Assembly (NCBI GenBank): GCA_900550165.1
Contig: URQY01000048.1
Span: 1 to 9,890 of the forward strand
DNA: 9,890 bases
Source: an uncultured Eubacteriales bacterium
GTDB lineage: Bacteria; Bacillota; Clostridia; Oscillospirales; Oscillospiraceae
Direction of reading: 5' to 3'
Shown: piece after piece, positions 5,872 to 9,890 of the stretch
How the letters are laid out: each line of letters begins with the position of its first letter
Position numbering within the stretch: the stretch's first letter is position 1
Made by a program: the position numbers and the translations under genes
The notes under the pieces: generated by a model
What the model saw: the letters and a program-made list of their open reading frames with translations, nothing else
The model's database searches: none
What the model was told of the DNA's origin: nothing

Positions 5872-5909
5872 AAAAAGAGAGCACCGATTAACCTCGGTGC
5901 TCTCTTTGT
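5872..5909 (-). terminator. intrinsic terminator overlapping the end of the HTH gene
   Basis: GAGAGCACCGA (5877-5887) pairs with TCGGTGCTCTC (5894-5904) around a 6-base loop. On the minus strand a TTTTT tract follows. The TAA stop codon of the HTH gene (5888-5890) sits in the loop. It separates the lysis genes from the edge cassette. Confidence 0.88.
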
Positions 5910-6133
5910 CCGTCTGCTATTTTTTGATATGCCCGCCTGCGGCAGCGGTTGACCGCCTCCGGCGATAAGTGCAGCGCTGCACACACTTGCGCGTAGCTCT
6001 TGCGCCGCACGTCGCACTCGATAAGGCACGCCGCCTCATCGTCGGGCAGCTCAAAAGATAGGATATATGCGATGGCCCTTTTGGGAGCCATTGAGGATAG
6101 CTGTGCTCGCATCGCTTTGTGCTGACTGTTCAT
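5888..6133 (-). CDS. small sigma-region-4-like HTH prophage protein
   Basis: An 81-residue protein. The N-terminus (MNSQHKAMRAQLSSMAPKRA) is basic. A middle helix (IAYILSFELPDDEAACLIEC) is followed by a helix-turn-helix typical of sigma-70 region 4 and phage regulators: SYAQVCAALHLSPEAVNRCRRRAYQKI. This suggests DNA binding or recruitment of RNA polymerase, for example control of the late or edge genes; this is inferred. No strong ribosome site is seen before ATG 6133, only a G-rich ACGGGG, so translation may be weak or coupled. It lies between the endolysin and the edge cassette, unusually for a late-gene regulator. Confidence 0.8.
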   Translation of the reverse strand: MNSQHKAMRAQLSSMAPKRAIAYILSFELPDDEAACLIECDVRRKSYAQVCAALHLSPEAVNRCRRRAYQKIADGQREHRG

Positions 6134-6211
6134 GCCCCGTGTAGGGCTTGCAGAGGCGCTTGCGCGTGGGCTTTCGCCGCCCGCTCCTTCCTGTGCCCAA
6201 ATCGGACACCG

Positions 6212-6820
6212 TTATTTTGTCGCTCTCTGGATCATCATCACGACTTCCTGTCGCGTGATAAGTCTCTGCGGCGCGCTGCCGTCCGTGATGCCCGCCGCCT
6301 TTGCCGCCGCCCAGTCCTTCGCCGCCCACGTGGAGACGGGCTTGGTGCCCTGCTGCGCGAGCCAGTTGTCCATCATCTTGTTAAACGTCGCTTGGTCCAT
6401 GTAACCCTCCATTTCCGGCGGGTACTTGCCCGCCAAGATCATACTGCCGGTGTATTTGCCGTGGTCATCCCACTGGATGTGGGGCTTGTCCGGAAAACTC
6501 TTCCAGTCGCCGCCCCACGAAAAGCCGATCTGCTTTGCGATCTGCCCGCAGCGGGCGAAGAACGACGGATCGTCGTACTCATGCCCCTTGACGTTTTTGC
6601 AGATGTCGAACGCCAGCCCAGCCTTGACGCCGTGGAACGTCGGGCGCGTCGCGCTCTTGGCGGCGTAGCCATTGCGCGCAAGGTACCGCTGGTACTCGTC
6701 ATCCCTGACCGTCTCCGTTACCAGAACGGGCAAGCCCGCCTGCTTGCAGAGGTCGAGGAAGATAACGCAGTTTGCCCGCACGTCGGCGCGCAGGTCGGCA
6801 ATGTCACGGCTGTGATACAT
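6212..6820 (-). CDS. endolysin: M15-family peptidase with C-terminal SLH-like segment
   Basis: A 202-residue cell-wall peptidase (D-Ala-D-Ala carboxypeptidase / L-Ala-D-Glu endopeptidase type) that should cleave peptidoglycan stem peptides at lysis. M15 motifs: TETVRDDEYQRYL (35-47), TFHGVKAGLAFDI with H63 and D72, and KPHIQW with H114; these three are the expected zinc ligands. The C-terminal 55 residues (STWAAKDWAAAKAAGITDG, then TRQEVVMMIQRA) resemble one S-layer-homology repeat and probably bind the wall. The start is ATG 6820, placed by AGGAGGTGA 5 bases upstream; a GTG at 6829 lies within that site. It overlaps the holin-like gene by 17 bases, as lysis genes often do. Confidence 0.92.
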   Translation of the reverse strand: MYHSRDIADLRADVRANCVIFLDLCKQAGLPVLVTETVRDDEYQRYLARNGYAAKSATRPTFHGVKAGLAFDICKNVKGHEYDDPSFFARCGQIAKQIGFSWGGDWKSFPDKPHIQWDDHGKYTGSMILAGKYPPEMEGYMDQATFNKMMDNWLAQQGTKPVSTWAAKDWAAAKAAGITDGSAPQRLITRQEVVMMIQRATK

Positions 6821-7022
6821 TGTCGTCACCTCCTACCGCGTCCTGCACCTTCTGGCTCTGCGTGCCGAAGTAGAACGCGATGATGACCGCATAGATAGTC
6901 ATAAAGTCTTGACTGATGTTGCCCGTGACGGCCATGTACGCGAATACGCCCGTCAGCACCAGCGTCACGATGCTCTTGACGCTCATAAGGTTTGCGATAC
7001 GCTTGATGATTCTTTCGTTCAT
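6804..7022 (-). CDS. small membrane protein, holin candidate
   Basis: A 72-residue protein: basic N-terminus (MNERIIKRIANLM), then two hydrophobic segments (SIVTLVLTGVFAYMAVTG and FMTIYAVIIAFYFGT) joined by a short polar turn, and a polar tail ending VQDAVGGDDNVSQP. The two-segment layout, small size and overlap with the endolysin start fit a class II-type holin, although this is inferred from position and topology. AAAGGA precedes ATG 7022. Confidence 0.8.
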   Translation of the reverse strand: MNERIIKRIANLMSVKSIVTLVLTGVFAYMAVTGNISQDFMTIYAVIIAFYFGTQSQKVQDAVGGDDNVSQP

Positions 7023-7023
7023 G

Positions 7024-7218
7024 TTATTCGTCCTTTCCCTTGATTTTGATTCCTGCCAGCAGCGCAAGCTCCGCCGTCCATGCGGCGAACCATGCCACCG
7101 TCAGGCTGTCCGGCACGGCCTTGTCGAAGGCCGTCAGGATCAGCGCCGCGACGCAGTACCAGCAGAGATTCACCACCGCCGCGATGAGGTACTTGTCCCG
7201 CTTCCGCAGTTTCTTCAT
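7024..7218 (-). CDS. small two-helix membrane protein of the lysis module
   Basis: 64 residues: a basic start (MKKLRKRDKYL), a first hydrophobic segment (IAAVVNLCWYCVAALILTAF), a short loop (DKAVPDS), a second segment (LTVAWFAAWTAELALLAGI) and a Lys-rich end. The start is ATG 7218, with GGGAGGTG upstream, and overlaps the preceding stop as ATGA. It could be a second holin, antiholin or another lysis-associated protein; no family function is known to me. Confidence 0.78.
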   Translation of the reverse strand: MKKLRKRDKYLIAAVVNLCWYCVAALILTAFDKAVPDSLTVAWFAAWTAELALLAGIKIKGKDE

Positions 7219-7517
7219 GCCACACCTCCCGAGATCAGCCACGCGATGAACGCCCCCGCAAGCACGGCAAGAGCCTTGTCGACCAGCCCGTCCCAGCGCT
7301 TCCCCGCCTTGCCCGTGATGGTCTTCACGTCCTCCTTGATCTCCTTCACGTCGCCCTCCACGGTCTCTTGTTTTGTGGCCAGCACCTCGACCGAGGTCAC
7401 CAACCTATCCAGCGCCACCTGGTGTTCGGTAAGTTCGTTGATCCGGTGCGTGTTGCTCTTGCACCTCGATTCGATCAGCGCGATTGCCGCGTCGTCATAA
7501 TGCTTTGCATTATCCAT
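7215..7517 (-). CDS. XhlA-like coiled-coil protein with C-terminal membrane anchor
   Basis: A 100-residue protein. Residues about 10-75 form a heptad-type coiled coil (LTEHQVALDRLVTSVEVL, TVEGDVKEIKEDVKTI), and the end is one hydrophobic helix (LAVLAGAFIAWLISGGVA). This is the layout of hemolysin XhlA-type proteins, which in phages of Bacillota lie directly before holin and endolysin and aid lysis. The ribosome site AAAGGGAG lies 10 bases before ATG. It is linked to the next gene by a 4-base overlap. Confidence 0.85.
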   Translation of the reverse strand: MDNAKHYDDAAIALIESRCKSNTHRINELTEHQVALDRLVTSVEVLATKQETVEGDVKEIKEDVKTITGKAGKRWDGLVDKALAVLAGAFIAWLISGGVA

Positions 7518-7541
7518 ATCCCGCTCCCTTTCTGCGGCGTA

Positions 7542-7814
7542 TTACACCGCCTTAAAATAATTCCCGACCAGCTCGTGCGGCAGATATTGCAGCGTGATCT
7601 TGCCGCCCGCGGCCTCGCCCGTGCGCTCGCAGAGGTACACCTTGCCATCCTCGCCGTCGAGGTAATACTTGCCGTACTCGTATTCCATGCCGCGCGCTGC
7701 GGGGATGGGGTCTGCCTGCGTGCCCGCGTGCTCGGCGTCGATGACCGCCCAGAGCGCGGGTGTCTTGTCCGGCGTCCAGTCGGCCTGCGAGGTGTGCGCC
7801 TGGCGGCACTTATA
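7542..7814 (-). pseudogene. C-terminal remnant of a tail-region protein with a ChtBD3/CBM5-12-like motif
   Basis: Only about 90 residues remain, starting at YKCRQAHTSQADW and followed by TPDKTPALW, a pattern typical of chitin-binding type 3 / CBM5-12 modules in gut phage tail-fibre-region proteins. The rest (MEYEYGKYYLDGEDGKVYLC, TLQYLPHELVGNYF) is like the usual C-terminus of such proteins. There is no start codon or ribosome site for it: upstream codons of the same frame are the tape-measure gene read out of frame. So its N-terminal part was removed by a deletion ending near 7811-7816. Loss of the receptor- or wall-binding part of the tail is inferred. Confidence 0.8.
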
Positions 7815-8661
7815 TAACAAGATTGAAGGCTTGTCCGCTGGAAATATCCTCAATATTAATGCCAAGACGTTTATACGCCTCCGCCGACGCTTTGACGCCT
7901 TCTCTGGCATCGGAAAACGTCTTCTGCTGCTTGACCATTAACCCTTCAAGGGTGTTGATCTCCATGCCGCCGAGCTTCGCCGCATAGGCCCACTTCTGAT
8001 ATTCCTCTGCGGTTGTCCCTGTGCGCTTCGCCGCATCATCAAGGTCGCCTGCGGTATCGGCCATTTCTTTTACGGCCACCGCTGCATCACGAAATCCCTC
8101 TGCAAGTTCGCGCACGACCGCGACCGGAAGAGCTTTTAACCCATCGGCAAGTCTTTTGACGCCGTCTCTGATCGCACCGCTGGTAAGATTGGCTGCGACA
8201 ATCGTCCCGAAGAGAGAGGTTTTATCCCCCGCATCCTTGACCTCGCGGCCAAAACCGTCGATGCTGCTTGCGCACTTGTCGGCGCTTTCCCGCGCCTCGT
8301 CGAGATACTTCTCGTTGTCATCCAGCGCCTCGTTCATGTCGATCAGCTCTTTTTTTGCCCGGTTGAGCTGCTGGCGGTAGTTGTCCGTGCGCTTGTCGTT
8401 CTCGCCGAAGACCTTTGCGGCGTCCTCTACAGCCTGTTCCAGGGCCCTGACTTTTTCGGCCTGCTGCTCTTGAGCACGGCGCAGCAGCTCATTCTTCTTG
8501 GTCAGGACGTCCATCGTGTTCGCCTGGCCCTTGAATTCTGCGTCGGCAAGGCTCATTTCGCTGCGCAGCGTCTTGAGCTCGCTGTTTGCGCTCGACATGG
8601 AGCGTTTAAACTCCGTCTCGCCCTCGACCGCGAGCCTCGTTGTGATTGTCCTTGTTGCCAT
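7810..8661 (-). pseudogene. truncated tail tape-measure protein (N-terminal 283 residues)
   Basis: The N-terminus (MATRTITTRLAVEGETEFKR, then SMSSANSELKTLRSEMSLAD) and the long coiled coil following it are typical of siphovirus tape-measure proteins; the later part (TAGDLDDAAKRTGTTAEEYQ, MEINTLEGLMVKQQKTF) is also standard. Tape-measure proteins are usually several times longer, because their length sets tail length. Here the frame ends abruptly at SSGQAFNLVI-stop, where the sequence changes to the remnant of another tail protein in another frame. AGGAGG precedes ATG 8661, which directly follows the stop of the frameshifted chaperone. Confidence 0.88.
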
Positions 8662-8826
8662 TCAGCAGTTATCCTCCTCTCTGCGCAGGCCGCGCCGCTG
8701 GATCTCCAGCTCCTGCAGGTCGAGCACCTGCCCGGGCGTCAGCAACAGCCCCTCGCGCACACCCAGATGCAGGAACTGCGTCAGCAGATCCAGCCACCAC
8801 GAGCGCGTTATTTCGCTTTTGCCGTT
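8662..8826 (-). CDS. tail assembly chaperone second frame (GT), expressed by -1 frameshift
   Basis: A 54-residue frame with no start codon near its beginning, in the -1 frame of the preceding gene. It reads NGKSEITRSWWLDLLTQFL, then LGVREGLLLTPGQVLDLQEL, and ends REEDNC. The Trp pair, LTPGQVLDL and the place just before the tape-measure ATG are usual for the T part of G/GT tail assembly chaperones. The frameshift product would be 180 residues (9203 to 8662) and bind the tape measure during tail assembly. Confidence 0.85.
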   Translation of the reverse strand, partial: NGKSEITRSWWLDLLTQFLHLGVREGLLLTPGQVLDLQELEIQRRGLRREEDNC

Positions 8827-9203
8827 TTTTTTTGCAGCTCTTCAAGCCCGAGGTCTCGGACGCGCCTCTCGCGCTCCTCCTCGCGGGAAAACCCGAGAGT
8901 GATCGCCTCGCGGATGGCGTCCTTGGCGCCCGCCACATCCAGCGGCCGCAGGTGCGCCCGGAAATACTCCACCGGCACGATCGGACCGCGCTCAAGCCCC
9001 TGCCAGCGCCGCACCAGCTCGCCCTGCTCGGCGAGCTTTGCGAGCAGCCAGCAGGTATTTTCAAAGCTCGCCTTGCTCTGTCCCTCGATGTGCTTGGTAA
9101 TAAATTCCTCGTAGCCAAATTTGTCATAGGCGTCAAAGAGCGCCTGCCCGTTCAGGCACAGGTAGAACTTGTGCCCGTCCAGCTCGTAGGGAAATGTTTT
9201 CAT
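8808..9203 (-). CDS. tail assembly chaperone (G-type, zero-frame product)
   Basis: A 131-residue protein beginning MKTFPYELDGHKFYLCLNGQ, with ALFDAYDKFGYEEF and ENTCWLLAKLAEQGELVRRW, like gp G-type proteins between the major tail and tape-measure genes of siphoviruses. It ends EELQKKTAKAK-stop at 8808. The ribosome site AGGAGG lies 6 bases before ATG 9203. The last codons hold the slippery A tract. This protein and its longer frameshift form are made in a fixed ratio in related phages and assist tail-tube assembly. Confidence 0.88.
   Translation of the reverse strand: MKTFPYELDGHKFYLCLNGQALFDAYDKFGYEEFITKHIEGQSKASFENTCWLLAKLAEQGELVRRWQGLERGPIVPVEYFRAHLRPLDVAGAKDAIREAITLGFSREEERERRVRDLGLEELQKKTAKAK
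8826..8832 (-). promoter_or_regulatory. programmed -1 ribosomal frameshift site A AAA AAA
   Basis: On the minus strand the zero frame reads CAA AAA AAA ACG, part of a run of nine A. The heptamer A AAA AAA allows both tRNA-Lys to re-pair one base back, after which AAC GGC AAA follows in the second frame. No strong downstream hairpin is seen, only a weak AGCG/CGCT pairing. Confidence 0.87.
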
Positions 9204-9222
9204 ATTTTTCCTCCTAATGGAA

Positions 9223-9250
9223 AAGAGACGCAGCGGGTGCCGCGTCTCTT
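9223..9250 (-). terminator. terminator-like hairpin between major tail protein and chaperone genes
   Basis: AAGAGACGCGGC pairs with GCTGCGTCTCTT (one G-U) around the loop ACCC; a short TTTT follows on the minus strand. The T tract is short, so partial termination is likely, giving more of the abundant tail-tube protein than of the chaperones. It could also protect the 3' end of the upstream message. Confidence 0.75.
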
Positions 9251-9256
9251 CGCTTC

Positions 9257-9826
9257 TCAGCCGCCCGCTGCGGCCTTGATTTTTTCATTGACCCACGCCG
9301 CGGCCTTAGCCTCGGTGTCGAACTCCTCGCTCTTGTGCTTGTACTTGCCGTAGAGCGGCTCGAAAACGGTAAATGTGAGCTTAGCATTGCTCAGCACAAT
9401 GCTGTCTCCCTTGGTTTCGTAGCTCTCGCCCTCCATGTTGGCCTTGACCTTCGGGTAGAAAATGCCCTGATAGTATTTCGTCCCGTCGTCCCTCATGTGG
9501 TTGGTGTAAAAGGCGAGGCTGCCATAGGGCGCGGTGTCATTGCTGCCAAACTTGAGGTCTTTGTCCCCGTCCGTCGTGCCCAGCTCCGCGCCGGTCACCG
9601 CCGCTGCGTTCGCGTTCGAGAGATACAGCGTCTCCACAGCCAGCGAGCCGTCCTTGAATTCCACGATCTCAACCTTCTTCACGTTGTCGCCATAGGCGCT
9701 CACGCGGTTGAAGTTAATCGTCTCGGTCACCTTGTTCAGCGCGCCGAGATTCGCCGGCGTGCCGAGCTTCGGGGGCGCGCTTACCGTCTCCGGATCCGTC
9801 GCGGCAAACGGTGCCCACTGGATCAT
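9257..9826 (-). CDS. major tail protein (tail tube)
   Basis: About 189 residues. It begins MIQWAPFAATDPETVSAPP and carries GALNKVTETINFN, SAYGDNVKKVEIVEF, KANMEGESYETKGDSIVLS, the usual layout of Bacillota siphovirus tube proteins, here directly upstream of the chaperone pair. It builds the hollow tail tube. The ATG at 9826 has GGAG 5 bases before it. The frame stays open, without another start, to the window edge (residues before the ATG read GLIYGAK), so a longer N-terminus beginning outside the window cannot be excluded. Confidence 0.82.
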   Translation of the reverse strand: MIQWAPFAATDPETVSAPPKLGTPANLGALNKVTETINFNRVSAYGDNVKKVEIVEFKDGSLAVETLYLSNANAAAVTGAELGTTDGDKDLKFGSNDTAPYGSLAFYTNHMRDDGTKYYQGIFYPKVKANMEGESYETKGDSIVLSNAKLTFTVFEPLYGKYKHKSEEFDTEAKAAAWVNEKIKAAAGG

Positions 9827-9890
9827 CTTTGCTCCGTAGATAAGCCCCGGCGCAGAGGCGGAAAGCAGATGAAAACCTATGGTGAGGAGG

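Noticed and set aside
6119..6883. 254-codon plus-strand open frame
   Set aside because: Opposite the M15 endolysin, whose zinc motifs are clear; the plus frame has no family features.
8669..9136. Minus-strand frame of 155 codons over the chaperone region
   Set aside because: It is the third frame, neither the zero frame nor the -1 frame. Its product is low-complexity Arg/Ala/Gly-rich.
8646..9353. Plus-strand open frame of 235 codons
   Set aside because: Opposite the chaperone genes with their conserved frameshift; Ala/Leu/Arg-rich shadow sequence without a ribosome site.
9827..9890. End of a further upstream gene at the right edge
   Set aside because: One minus-strand frame has a TAG at 9877-9879, but only four codons precede it in the window, too little to support a gene.

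Overview
The window is a GC-rich piece of a Bacillota chromosome, probably Clostridia of the gut Oscillospirales type. This is inferred from the small dense genes with strong AGGAGG ribosome sites, the DUF2156-GNAT gene, the NodB deacetylase and the phage gene types; the sequence cannot give a species. It has two parts. Bases 1 to about 3404 are host chromosome, and about 3405 to 9890 is the late-gene end of a tailed (siphovirus-like) prophage lying against a tRNA-Pro gene.

Host part: a LysR-type regulator (minus strand) with a clear sigma-70 promoter is followed, 72 bases downstream, by a two-domain DUF2156 + GNAT protein that runs off the left edge. Divergent from LysR is a short, membrane-anchored or secreted NodB polysaccharide deacetylase. 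Next comes a tRNA-Pro (anticodon GGG) with its own promoter and a strong hairpin terminator that works in both directions.

Prophage part: every gene is on the minus strand, so transcription runs from the right edge toward the tRNA. In that order there are a major tail protein; a terminator-like hairpin; a tail assembly chaperone with a programmed -1 frameshift (A AAA AAA) joining it to a second frame; a tape-measure N-terminus that stops abruptly; the C-terminal remnant of a carbohydrate-binding-type tail protein; an XhlA-like coiled-coil membrane protein; two small membrane proteins (holin candidates); an M15 peptidase endolysin with an SLH-like tail; and a small HTH protein whose stop codon lies in a terminator loop. 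Beyond that terminator is a separate cassette of six small genes of unknown function next to the presumed attachment site: a GYFGNPYQ-type protein, a 73-residue helical protein, a Cys-rich coiled-coil membrane protein, a possible jelly-roll protein, a 52-residue protein and a ferritin-like mini-protein.

The main points are an internal deletion that joins tape measure to the end of a tail-fibre-region gene out of frame, which makes the prophage probably defective for tails; a textbook -1 frameshift signal; an apparent ATA start codon exactly where a sister gene has ATG; 10-bp-spaced CGGTTG repeats beside the tRNA that look like recombinase arm sites; and the six-gene edge cassette, which is the best candidate for an undescribed system. 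The integrase, the other attachment site and the head genes lie outside the window.
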